Shown: positions 6,907 to 14,529 of the stretch, one piece after another
Position numbering within the stretch: position 1 is the first letter of the stretch
Layout of the letters: every line of letters begins with the position of its first letter
Assembly: GCA_035570235.1 (NCBI GenBank)
Contig: DATMML010000073.1
Location: forward strand, 1-64,000
DNA from: Vicinamibacteria bacterium
GTDB taxonomy: Bacteria > Acidobacteriota > Vicinamibacteria > Fen-336
Reading direction: 5' to 3'
DNA: 64,000 bases
Position numbers and translations under genes: made by a program
Notes under the pieces: generated by a model
Told to the model about the DNA's origin: nothing
Database searches by the model: none
The model's input: the letters and a program-made list of their open reading frames with translations, nothing else

Positions 6907-7767
6907 ATGAACCAACCCCCGCTCAAGGAAGCCGGCGATGCCTTCGCCCGCTTCGTGCAACTCATCGCCCGCCTGCGGGCCCCCGGGGGCTGCCCCTGGG
7001 ACCGGGAACAGACCCACGAGAGTCTGAAACCCATGACTCTGGAGGAGGCTTACGAGGTGGTGGAGGCCATCGACCACCGCGACGACCAGGAGCTGGCGGG
7101 CGAGCTCGGAGACCTCCTGCTCCAGGTGGTGTTCCACGCCCAACTCGCCACCGAAGGAGCTCGTTTCACGATCGCAGATGTCATCGAACGGGTTTTCGAG
7201 AAGATGGTCCGCCGCCACCCCCACGTCTTCGCCGACCATCCCGCGGCCACCCCGGGTGAGGTCCTCCGCAACTGGGAAGCCATCAAGGAGGAGGAGCGCG
7301 CGGGCAAAGGCAAGGGCAGCGACGCTTCGATGCTGGATAGCGTTTCCCGAGGCTTGCCCGCGACGATGGAGGCCTTCCAGATGACGACCAAGGTCTCCCG
7401 GGTGGGCTTTGATTGGCCAGACGCCACCTCTGTCCTCTCTAAGCTGGAGGAGGAAGTGGGGGAACTGAAGGAGGCGGTCGCCGCGGGGGAGGACCCGGCC
7501 GCGGTGGGAGAGGAGATCGGGGACCTGCTGTTCGTGATCGTGAACCTCTCCCGCCGCCTGGGGGTGGACCCGGAGAGCGCCCTCAAGGCCGGCAACCGGA
7601 AGTTCCGTCGCCGTTTTCGGTATGTGGAGGAGCAGCTGCGCGCGCGGGGCAAGAGACCCGCGGATTCCAGCCTTGAGGAGATGGACGGCCTTTGGAACGA
7701 AGCCAAAGGGCTGGAGGAAAAGCGAGCGGGCGACCACAGCGGGGCGAGGCCCCGCGGGGCAGATTAG
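6907..7767 (+). CDS. mazG: Nucleoside triphosphate pyrophosphohydrolase MazG
   Basis: 286 residues carrying two MazG all-alpha NTP pyrophosphatase domains, as in the E. coli enzyme. It hydrolyses NTPs and dNTPs to NMP and PPi, cleaning aberrant nucleotides and modulating ppGpp. The first domain starts with the signature LRAPGGCPWDREQTHESL and has the metal-binding EEAYEVVEA and ELGDLLLQVV. The second has KLEEEVGELKEA and EEIGDLLFVIVN. The start has no SD and GATAAT ends 9 bases before the ATG. It ends 22 bases from the convergent anti-sigma gene. Confidence 0.93.
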   Translation: MNQPPLKEAGDAFARFVQLIARLRAPGGCPWDREQTHESLKPMTLEEAYEVVEAIDHRDDQELAGELGDLLLQVVFHAQLATEGARFTIADVIERVFEKMVRRHPHVFADHPAATPGEVLRNWEAIKEEERAGKGKGSDASMLDSVSRGLPATMEAFQMTTKVSRVGFDWPDATSVLSKLEEEVGELKEAVAAGEDPAAVGEEIGDLLFVIVNLSRRLGVDPESALKAGNRKFRRRFRYVEEQLRARGKRPADSSLEEMDGLWNEAKGLEEKRAGDHSGARPRGAD

Positions 7768-7789
7768 GAGGTCGAGCTCCTCGGCGTGG

Positions 7790-8023
7790 CTAGCCTCGCG
7801 TCGTCCACGCCCGAATCCGCTCCTCCAGGCGCTGCCGGAGATCGGCGGGCAGCTTCGGCGGGTCACACTCCCGACAGAGACGGGCCAGATCCGCGAGGTC
7901 CCGATCGAGCTCGGAGCAGGGCGAGCAGTCCTTGAGGTGGGACCGGATCTCCTCGCACAGGTTCGGGGGCAGAGCGCCCTCCGCGAATTCGGTCAGCCGG
8001 CGCAGCAATTCGTCACAGCTCAT
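7790..8023 (-). CDS. Zinc-finger anti-sigma factor (zf-HC2)
   Basis: 77 residues. The N-terminal anti-sigma domain contains the zinc motif H-x3-C-x2-C (SHLKDCSPCSEL), typical of ZAS-type anti-sigma factors. No membrane segment follows, so it is probably a soluble, possibly redox-sensitive sensor that holds the neighbouring ECF sigma inactive. The ATG overlaps the sigma stop (ATGA), the usual arrangement giving matched amounts of the two proteins. Confidence 0.85.
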   Translation of the reverse strand: MSCDELLRRLTEFAEGALPPNLCEEIRSHLKDCSPCSELDRDLADLARLCRECDPPKLPADLRQRLEERIRAWTTRG

Positions 8024-8595
8024 GTCCGCCCCCGCCGGAAATGCTCACCAAGAAGGGACCGCAGCTTCAGGCGCGCCCGATGCAAGTGGACACGCACGGT
8101 GCCCGGCGGCATCCCCAGGATCGCCGCCACCTCCTCCGTCGGCCTCCCTTCCGCCTCCTTGAGCTCGAAGATCGCCCGCTGCGCGGGGGTGAGCGCGCCC
8201 AGGGCCTTTTCCAAGGCGACGCGGGTCTCTTTCCCTAGCAGGAGCGCGTCCGGCGGGCGGGCCCAGGAGGGCGCGCGGCCCATGTCCCCACCCTGGGGCG
8301 GCCGCGCCTCCGGATCATCCTCCGGCAGGGGGCCCTCGCGACCGCGCCTGCGAAGCAGGTCGATAGCCTTCGTAAAGACGATCCGGTGGAGCCAGGTGGC
8401 CAGGCTCGACTCACCACGAAAGCCGCTCTCCCGTTCGAGAGCCGTGGCAAAGGCCTCCTGAACGGCGTCCGCGGCCAGGTCAGGGTCGCGGGTGACGCGT
8501 AGGGCAAGGGCGTACAAGCGGTCGCCTTCCTCGAGCAGTGCCTTGGACAGGGCCTCCCGCCGAGAGGTCTCGGGAGCGGCCCCGCCCGGATCCAT
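8020..8595 (-). CDS. ECF-type RNA polymerase sigma factor
   Basis: 191 residues with sigma region 2 (RLYALALRVTRDPDLAADAVQEAF, then FRGESSLATWLHRIVFTKAIDLLRR) and region 4 (LGALTPAQRAIFELKEAEG, then EEVAAILGMPPGTVRVHLHRARLKL). The linker is proline-rich. It directs core polymerase to a stress regulon and is controlled by the overlapping zf-HC2 protein. Its ATG overlaps the thioredoxin stop (TGATG), so it is co-translated with thioredoxin, suggesting a redox or thiol response (inference). Confidence 0.92.
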   Translation of the reverse strand: MDPGGAAPETSRREALSKALLEEGDRLYALALRVTRDPDLAADAVQEAFATALERESGFRGESSLATWLHRIVFTKAIDLLRRRGREGPLPEDDPEARPPQGGDMGRAPSWARPPDALLLGKETRVALEKALGALTPAQRAIFELKEAEGRPTEEVAAILGMPPGTVRVHLHRARLKLRSLLGEHFRRGRT

Positions 8596-8942
8596 CAGCC
8601 GCGGACCGGCGCGGCGGCGAGCTGGCGGTCGAGGAGAGGGACCAGCTCCGATCGCGGCAGCGCCCCCACTCGTTGATCCACCACTTTCCCCTCCCGGAAG
8701 ACGAGGAGGGTGGGAATCGATCGGATGTCGTAACGGGCCGCCAGCTCTTCGTTATCGTCCACGTTCACCTTCGCAACCTTGACCCGGCCCGCATACTCCA
8801 CGGCCAGGGCGTCGATGGTGGGAGCGATCATCCGGCAGGGGGGGCACCAGATGGCCCAGAAGTCCACCAGCACTGGCTCCTTGGACCCGAGGACTTCCGC
8901 CTCCCAGTTCTCGCTCGTTAGCACGCACACATTTTCGCTCAC
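8595..8942 (-). CDS. Thioredoxin
   Basis: 115 residues from a GTG preceded by GGAG at 9 bases. This start gives the normal thioredoxin N-terminus ([17 protein letters not shown]); an ATG at 8975 would add 11 residues. The active site reads WCPPC instead of the classical WCGPC. The cis-Pro loop SIPTLLVF and the glycine pair region near the end are present. It is a cytoplasmic dithiol reductase or specialised oxidoreductase, first gene of an operon with the ECF sigma and anti-sigma genes. The extra Cys in ENVCVL is non-canonical. Confidence 0.9.
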   Translation of the reverse strand: MSENVCVLTSENWEAEVLGSKEPVLVDFWAIWCPPCRMIAPTIDALAVEYAGRVKVAKVNVDDNEELAARYDIRSIPTLLVFREGKVVDQRVGALPRSELVPLLDRQLAAAPVRG

Positions 8943-9260
8943 CTTCAATACTCCAAGGGGAGCCCGAAAGCTCATGCCTTCGGCGGACTTCCCCCTACTT
9001 GGACGGGGACGGCCGCCCGTCGTTACAGTCTCCCGAGTCCGTCTGCGTCCCCCGGGCCTCGGCCCCGCCCGGAACGGGGCGCCGCCGAGCCCGCCTCCCC
9101 CACCCCATAGGCTGAGGGTCCGTCCTCCCCTGTCGGCCGTGCCCGAGTTCACCTTTGGAGGCTCTCCACTTCGCGGAGAGCCCCCTCCCGACCGGCCGCC
9201 CGTCCATTCGCCGGCGTCCCAGGACTCTTGACGCAGGGTAAGATCGTGCGGGAGGTAGCC
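8943..9260. promoter_or_regulatory. Divergent spacer, thioredoxin / bacterioferritin
   Basis: 318 bases without a convincing gene. The only clear structure is an 8-bp perfect inverted repeat at 9160-9182 (GGCTCTCC and GGAGAGCC, 7-base loop), about 80 bases before the bacterioferritin ATG. A TAAGAT box lies at 9239-9244. The TAAGAT resembles the -10 of the tRNA-Leu and ffh promoters, but no matching TTGACA is found at 17 bases. Confidence 0.4.
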
Positions 9261-9809
9261 ATGGCGAAAGAGTTCACGACCGACATCAAGACCTTGCGCG
9301 AGCGGGCTCGAAAGCACATCGAGAACGGGGCGGTGACCGAGGGGTACAAGGCCGACCGCCAAACCGTCATCCATGTCCTCAACGAGTCCCTAGCCACCGA
9401 GATCGTCTGCGTGCTCCGCTACAAGCGCCACTACTTCATGGCGGTAGGGATCCATGCCCAGGCTGTCGCCGCGGAATTCCTGGAGCACGCGAACGAGGAG
9501 CAGGGCCACGCCGACCAGATCGCCGAGCGTATCACCCAGCTGGGGGGCGCGCCCAACTTCAACCCGGAAGGGATGCTCACCCGCAGCCACTCCGAATACA
9601 AGGAGGGAGAAACGCTGGTGGACATGATCAAGGAGGACCTCGTCGCGGAGCGGATCGCCATCGACTCCTACGCGGAAATCGTGCGGTACCTGGGCAACGA
9701 CGACGTCACCTCCCGACGGATGATGGAGGGAATCCTAGCCATGGAGGAGCAGCACGCCGACGACCTGGCCAAGCTCCTCGTTACCCTCGACCCCACCAAG
9801 CAGGGCTGA
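9261..9809 (+). CDS. Bacterioferritin / ferritin-like protein
   Basis: 182 residues; the ATG has GGAGG 5 bases upstream. It has the four-helix ferritin pattern with metal ligands: E in [20 protein letters not shown] and H in [15 protein letters not shown], and later [16 protein letters not shown] and MEEQHADDL. This matches the Bfr/DPS-like ferritin group (COG2193) with a 20-residue N-terminal extension. It stores iron as ferric mineral and limits Fenton chemistry. A conserved haem-ligand Met cannot be assigned with confidence. An inverted repeat upstream may be its operator. Confidence 0.88.
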   Translation: MAKEFTTDIKTLRERARKHIENGAVTEGYKADRQTVIHVLNESLATEIVCVLRYKRHYFMAVGIHAQAVAAEFLEHANEEQGHADQIAERITQLGGAPNFNPEGMLTRSHSEYKEGETLVDMIKEDLVAERIAIDSYAEIVRYLGNDDVTSRRMMEGILAMEEQHADDLAKLLVTLDPTKQG

Positions 9810-10064
9810 CCCTCAACCGCCGCACGGCGTCAGACTCCGGCGGGTTGCGCTACTCGACGTCCGTCGCCAGGCGATTCGCGAGGATCGGCGCCAGCGGCGG
9901 AAATCCAAGTCCAGGGAACAGCGCGATTCTTAGCCCGGGGTCCTGCTTCATAGCCCCTGCGCCTCTCCTTCGGACTCGCGTGGATGGGCCGCGAAGTCGG
10001 TGCGGATTGGCCATCCCGCTCCGTGCCGGGGGGCGGCACTAGGCCAAGCGTCGGAGCCTGCCGC

Positions 10065-10070
10065 TATACT
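10065..10070 (+). promoter_or_regulatory. TATACT -10 box, probable leaderless start of RNase D
   Basis: TATACT ends 7 bases before the GTG at 10078, and no Shine-Dalgarno exists in the gap. The transcription start would fall at or next to the start codon. Confidence 0.5.
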
Positions 10071-10077
10071 CTGGCTC

Positions 10078-11202
10078 GTGGCCCGTTGGATCCAAGACCC
10101 CCGTCAACTCTCTGCGCTAGTCTCCTCGCTCGGGGAGTGCCGCGCGCTGGCCCTCGACACGGAGTCGGACAGCCTCCACCACCACTTCGAGAAGGTGTGC
10201 CTTATCCAGCTCGCCACCGACAAGGGGGAAGCGTGCCTCATCGACCCCCTGGCCTTGCCCCAACTCGCGCCCCTGGGGGCCATCCTGGCCGACCCCGCCG
10301 TCGTGAAGGTCCTCCATGGTGCCGACTATGACGTGACCACCCTCAAGCGCGACTTCTCCTTTTCCTTTGCCTCCCTATTCGACACCATGATCGCGGCGCG
10401 CTTTCTGGGCCTCCCCGAGATCGGCCTCCAAGCCCTCGCCCGGAAAGAGCTGGGCGTGGCCCTGTCCAAGGAGAGTCAGAAAGACGATTGGTCGCGACGG
10501 CCGCTCACCCCCCAGCAGGAGGCTTACGCCCTGGCCGACGTCCAGCACCTCTTGATCCTGCGCGAGCGGTTGGCGGAGCGTCTGCGCGGCCTCGGCCGCC
10601 TGGACTGGGTGGACGAGGAGTGCTCGGCGGTGGCGGCGCTGCCCCCCGCGCGCCGGGGCCCGGAGCCAGAGGGCTACCTCAGGATCAAGGGGGCACGACG
10701 TCTGCCTCCCCGGGGGTTGGCCGTGCTCCGCGAGCTCGTGGCCTGGCGTGAGGGGAGGGCCGCGTCCACCGACATCCCCGCCTTCAAGATCTTGGGCAAC
10801 GAGACGCTGCTCTCCCTCGCGGAAAGGGTCCCGCACACGCCCGCCGAGCTCGGCGAGGTGCGGGGGGTTCTCCCGCGCCTGCGGGATCAGGCGGGCGCCC
10901 TGCTCGCGGCGGTCGGCCGGGCCCTTGAGCTCCCGGAGGGGGAACTTGTCGTCCTGCCTCCCACCCGGCGCCCGCTGGTCCCCGACGAGGTCCGACGGCG
11001 GGTGGAGCGCCTCAAGGCCTGGCGGGCCCGCGAGGCGGTGCGCGCGCAGCTCGATGTCTCGGTCATCCTGCCCCAGCGACTCATCGACCGCCTGGCGGAG
11101 GCCGCCCCTCGCGAGACCGCCGACCTCGAGGTGGTGGCGGGGTTGCGGCGCTGGCGGATCCTGGCCTACGGGGCGGAGCTGGTGAGCGCCCTCCGGGCCT
11201 GA
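10078..11202 (+). CDS. rnd: Ribonuclease D
   Basis: 374 residues from the GTG at 10078. The DEDD exonuclease domain occupies residues 1-180: ExoI ALDTESDSL (D-x-E), ExoII VLHGADYDV, and ExoIII YALADVQHL with the DEDDy tyrosine. An HRDC nucleic-acid-binding domain follows (RGLAVLRELVAWREGRA, then ILGNETLLSLA). It trims tRNA and other stable RNA 3' ends in the cytoplasm. The frame is open upstream to 10000, but that part lies before the TATACT box. Confidence 0.92.
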   Translation: MARWIQDPRQLSALVSSLGECRALALDTESDSLHHHFEKVCLIQLATDKGEACLIDPLALPQLAPLGAILADPAVVKVLHGADYDVTTLKRDFSFSFASLFDTMIAARFLGLPEIGLQALARKELGVALSKESQKDDWSRRPLTPQQEAYALADVQHLLILRERLAERLRGLGRLDWVDEECSAVAALPPARRGPEPEGYLRIKGARRLPPRGLAVLRELVAWREGRAASTDIPAFKILGNETLLSLAERVPHTPAELGEVRGVLPRLRDQAGALLAAVGRALELPEGELVVLPPTRRPLVPDEVRRRVERLKAWRAREAVRAQLDVSVILPQRLIDRLAEAAPRETADLEVVAGLRRWRILAYGAELVSALRA

Positions 11203-11276
11203 GGGCGCGTCCAACGCGCGGGCGCCCAAGCGTTTATCATAGGCACCCGTCGGGAACGCTCTCGGGAGGATGCCTG

Positions 11277-13364
11277 CTGACCACCATCGGCAAGTTTGAG
11301 ATCCTGGCCGAACTGGGCCAGGGTGCCATGGGCAAGGTTTACCGCGCCCGTGATCCCGTGCTCGACCGTTTCGTGGCCCTAAAGACGGTGGCCCCGGGGC
11401 TGCTCGCCAACCAGGACACCCTCGCCCGCTTCCAGCGTGAGGCCCGGGCCGCGGCCAAGCTCCAGCACCCGAACGTGGTCACCATCTTCGAGCTGGGAGA
11501 GACGGGCTCCACGGTGTACATCGCGATGGAACTGCTGGAGGGCATGGACTTGTCCCAGGTCATGGTCCCCCCGGACCGCTTCTCCCTGGAGCAGAAGATC
11601 CGCATGATGGTGGACGTCTGTCGCGGACTGGACTATGCCCACAAGCAAGGGGTCATCCATCGCGACGTGAAGCCGGCCAACATCCGGGTGGGGGGGGACG
11701 GCACGGTGAAGATCCTGGACTTCGGGATCGCCCGCCTGGTGGACTCCACCATGACCCAGACCGGCCTCGTCCTCGGCACCCCGAGCTACATCGCGCCCGA
11801 GGTGCTCCAGGGCGGCCGGGTGGACCACCGCACGGACATGTGGGCGGTGGGCGTGATCCTCTACGAGATGCTCGCGGGCCGACGGCCATACGAGTCGAAG
11901 ACGATCACGGGCCTCGTCTACCAGATAGTCCACGCTCCCCTCCCCCCCATAGACGCCAAGGGCTTGCCCGAGGCCCTCCTGGGCGCGGTGACGAAGGCGC
12001 TGGCGCGGGACCCGGGGGCAAGGTTCCGGGACATGGCCGAGATGGGTCGCGCACTCCAGTCCGCGATAGGGCTCTCGGGTCCGGTCGAGCCCGACCTCGA
12101 CCCCGCGGTCCGGCAGCGTGCCTACGAAGTGAACTACGAGGATGCCCGACGGCGGTTGGCGGAGAACGACCTGACGGGGGCGCTGGCGGCGGCGCGGCGC
12201 GCCCAGTCGCTCGATCCCACCCGCACCGCGATCGTGGCCCTGATCGAGGCCATCGAGGGCCTCCTCCTCTCCGGGGAGACGATGTCTCACGCCCCACCCG
12301 ACCGCGACGCCGCGGCTACGCGCCTCTCGGACGGGACCCTCCTGGCGGGAGCGGCGCCCCTCGCCCCGGCCTACCCCGCCGAGCCCCTCGCCGAGAAGCC
12401 GCCGCCCACCGCCGCCCTCTCCGAGCTGCGGCTGCGGGGGGCCGCGGTCTTCCGTGAGCTCGCCACATTCGGCGAGCCACCGGCCACCCAAGCCGTGGCC
12501 CTCTCCCCGGTCAAGGACGTGCTCGCGATCTCGGGCTCGGACGGGGCGATTCGCCTATGGGACCTTTATTCGCGCACGAAGGCGCTCACGCTGCGCACCG
12601 AGATGCACCGTCGCAACGGCCATGACGCCCTCGCCCTCTCCTTGGCCTGGTCTCCCGACGGCGCCCTTCTGGCCTCGGGCCATGTGGACGGGGGCGTCCA
12701 CGTTTGGGATATGGAACGGGGTGAGGAGGTCCCGGTGAAGCTGCGCCATGACGCGCTGGTGGGGGCCCTGGCCTTTTCCCCTGATGGCTCCACCTTGGCC
12801 ACGGGCTGCATGGATTCGAGCCTGCGCCTTTGGGACGTGGGCGCCGCCCTCGCCGGTGAGGCCCGGCGCGAGTTGCTGCGCCAGCCCGCGGGCGTGACCG
12901 CCCTCGCCTACGCGGGGGGTGGCGAGTGGCTGGTGACCGGCCACGTCAACCGCATCCTGCGGATGCTGGATGCGACCACGGGCCGGCTCCTGGCCACCCT
13001 GCGCGGGCCCGAAGCCCTGGTGAGCCTGCTCTGCCTATCCCCCGACGGCCACCACCTGGCGGTGGCCAGCCACGACCGCTCGATCCGGCTCTTCGACCTC
13101 GCGACCCGGGAACAGGTGGCGGTCGTGGCCGGCCACCGCAAGCCGGCCACCTCCCTCTCCTTCTTCGCGGACGGGACTCACCTCGCCACCGTGGCCCAGG
13201 ACAACAGCGTCCAACTCTGGGACCTGGAGGCCCACGCCCCTCTGGCCGCGCTCTGGGGGCCGGCGGAGGAGAGCTTCACGGGTGTGACTCTCTTCGGAGG
13301 CGGTCACCACATCGCGGTAGCCCTCGGCGACGGCCGCATCCGCGTTTGGGGCCCCACGGCCTGA
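11277..13364 (+). CDS. Ser/Thr protein kinase with C-terminal WD40 propeller
   Basis: About 695 residues. The kinase domain (residues 5-270) has the glycine loop GQGAMGKVY, K36 in ALKTV, HRDVKPANI with D131, DFG at 149-151 and APE. A TPR-like linker follows, then seven WD40 repeats from about residue 400 to the end, each closing with WD-like pairs (IRLWDL, VHVWDM, LRLWDV, IRLFDL, VQLWDL), enough for one propeller. There is no membrane segment, so it is cytosolic. No ATG, GTG or TTG precedes the glycine loop in frame; CTG at 11277, 7 bases after GGAGG, is the best start. An ATG at 11270 is out of frame and hits a stop after nine codons. Confidence 0.88.
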   Translation: MTTIGKFEILAELGQGAMGKVYRARDPVLDRFVALKTVAPGLLANQDTLARFQREARAAAKLQHPNVVTIFELGETGSTVYIAMELLEGMDLSQVMVPPDRFSLEQKIRMMVDVCRGLDYAHKQGVIHRDVKPANIRVGGDGTVKILDFGIARLVDSTMTQTGLVLGTPSYIAPEVLQGGRVDHRTDMWAVGVILYEMLAGRRPYESKTITGLVYQIVHAPLPPIDAKGLPEALLGAVTKALARDPGARFRDMAEMGRALQSAIGLSGPVEPDLDPAVRQRAYEVNYEDARRRLAENDLTGALAAARRAQSLDPTRTAIVALIEAIEGLLLSGETMSHAPPDRDAAATRLSDGTLLAGAAPLAPAYPAEPLAEKPPPTAALSELRLRGAAVFRELATFGEPPATQAVALSPVKDVLAISGSDGAIRLWDLYSRTKALTLRTEMHRRNGHDALALSLAWSPDGALLASGHVDGGVHVWDMERGEEVPVKLRHDALVGALAFSPDGSTLATGCMDSSLRLWDVGAALAGEARRELLRQPAGVTALAYAGGGEWLVTGHVNRILRMLDATTGRLLATLRGPEALVSLLCLSPDGHHLAVASHDRSIRLFDLATREQVAVVAGHRKPATSLSFFADGTHLATVAQDNSVQLWDLEAHAPLAALWGPAEESFTGVTLFGGGHHIAVALGDGRIRVWGPTA

Positions 13365-13384
13365 GCGGCTTTCTGCCCCCTTAC

Positions 13385-13552
13385 AGGGGCGCCTTGGCCT
13401 CCAGGGGAGCGGGTGGTGGTGAGGGTGGCCAGGGCGGCACGCCTCTCCAGTACGATCACCCGCAGGCCGGGGCGGGAGGCGAGGAGGGCGGTGGCCGCGC
13501 CCACGATTCCTCGCTCACGATCACGATGTCAGCCGGGAAGTCGACGGCCGAG
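13385..13552 (-). pseudogene. Decayed N-terminal fragment of an FAD-dependent oxidoreductase
   Basis: On the minus strand, one frame gives a DFPADIVIV strand (13552 to about 13515). The adjoining frame gives IVGAATALLASRPGLRVIVLERR and LATLTTTRS, the Rossmann start of a DAO-family oxidoreductase. The GxGxxG loop that should join them is broken by a frameshift (IVS-EE where GGGIVG is expected). Similarity stops where the kinase 3' end begins, so the remaining 300 or more residues are gone. It is a gene remnant, not a functional protein. Confidence 0.6.
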
Positions 13553-13578
13553 GGCGGGCGATACGGGCGCCCACGCGG

Positions 13579-14418
13579 CTATTCTGTCTTCCCCCCGCGC
13601 CGGAAGACCAAGGATCGGATCTCGCCCTCTCTCTTCCAGAGGCCCATGCGGTGAAAGGCGAAGTCGTACTTCACGGGATCCTCGGGGTCCAGGCGTCGGA
13701 GCCGGCGGGTGATGTCCGCGGCCATGGCCCAACCCGGTGACTTGTAGCGGGTGAGGCGCACGCGGCGGGCAATCGCGTAGACGTGCGCATCCAGGGGGAT
13801 GACGAGGACCGAGGGCTCCAACGTTCGCCACACCCCGAGGTCCACGCCTCCGCGGCGCACCATCCAGCGCAGGTAAAGGTTCAAGCGCTTGCAGGCGCTG
13901 CCATCCTCCGGGGAGGGGAAGAAAAACCGCACCCCGGCCCGAGCCGGCAGCCCGCGCCCGCGGTAGAGGCCGCCGTGGTCAAGGGCAAGGGCCCGGGCCG
14001 AGAAGGAGGCCAGGGCGGGACCCACGTCGGGGTGGGCGGCATAGCCCTCCGCGAAGAAGGCCTCCACCGACCCGTGCGACTCGATCATCTGGCGGGCGAA
14101 GAAGAGCAGGCAGGCCACGTCCCGCCCGTCGTTGAAGCGGTGGCGAAAGCCGGAGAGCCGTCGCGCGGAGGCGAGCGGGTCAAGGTGGCGTACGGCTTCC
14201 GCGGGCCGGGGGCCCAGCAGGGCGAGGACGGCGGCAATGCTCTTCTTGATCTGGGCTACGTTTCCATAGGCCAGGGAGGAGGCCAGGAGCCCGACCACCT
14301 CTTGGTCCGCCGGGGTCTTCTGCGCACGCACAAACTGCAAGGGATCGGGATCCACGAAGCGCGGGTCGTATTGTAGGTAGAGGGCTTCGAGTCGCCGGCG
14401 CAGGTCGGCCTCCCGCAT
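13579..14418 (-). CDS. TIGR02757 (DUF2400) family protein
   Basis: 279 residues. Hallmarks of TIGR02757 are present: QYDPRFVDPDPLQFVRAQ near the start, VVGLLASSLAYGNVAQIKKSI, GSACKRLNLYLRWMVRR, and the C-terminal LVIPLDAHVYAIARR. The KRLN-RWMVR and D-H segment resembles HhH-GPD glycosylase-like folds, but its biochemical role is not established. The start is ATG with TAGAAT ending 7 bases upstream and no SD, so a leaderless mRNA is likely. It is divergent from the DHS-like gene, and the spacer between the two starts is only 111 bases. Confidence 0.85.
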   Translation of the reverse strand: MREADLRRRLEALYLQYDPRFVDPDPLQFVRAQKTPADQEVVGLLASSLAYGNVAQIKKSIAAVLALLGPRPAEAVRHLDPLASARRLSGFRHRFNDGRDVACLLFFARQMIESHGSVEAFFAEGYAAHPDVGPALASFSARALALDHGGLYRGRGLPARAGVRFFFPSPEDGSACKRLNLYLRWMVRRGGVDLGVWRTLEPSVLVIPLDAHVYAIARRVRLTRYKSPGWAMAADITRRLRRLDPEDPVKYDFAFHRMGLWKREGEIRSLVFRRGGKTE

Positions 14419-14425
14419 GAACTCA

Positions 14426-14431
14426 ATTCTA
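14426..14431 (-). promoter_or_regulatory. TAGAAT -10 box for the TIGR02757 gene
   Basis: Read on the minus strand, TAGAAT is followed by 7 bases and then the ATG at 14418. No ribosome-binding site fits in between. Confidence 0.5.
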
Positions 14432-14516
14432 GGCTCCCGCCGAGGGTCACCACCACCCGAAGCCGCCGCTCTTCCGCCGCGGGGAACGGCTCCTTGCGCA
14501 CCTCCCTCCCCCCGCA

Positions 14517-14522
14517 TACCAT
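14517..14522 (+). promoter_or_regulatory. TACCAT -10-like box for the DHS-like gene
   Basis: TACCAT ends 7 bases before the ATG at 14530, again without a Shine-Dalgarno. It matches the TANNNT leaderless layout seen at other genes in the window. Confidence 0.4.
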
Positions 14523-14529
14523 CGCCTCC

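Noticed and set aside
7739-7755. GCGGGGC/GCCCCGC hairpin as mazG terminator
   Set aside because: It lies inside the mazG coding sequence and has no T-run; such short GC stems arise often in this DNA.
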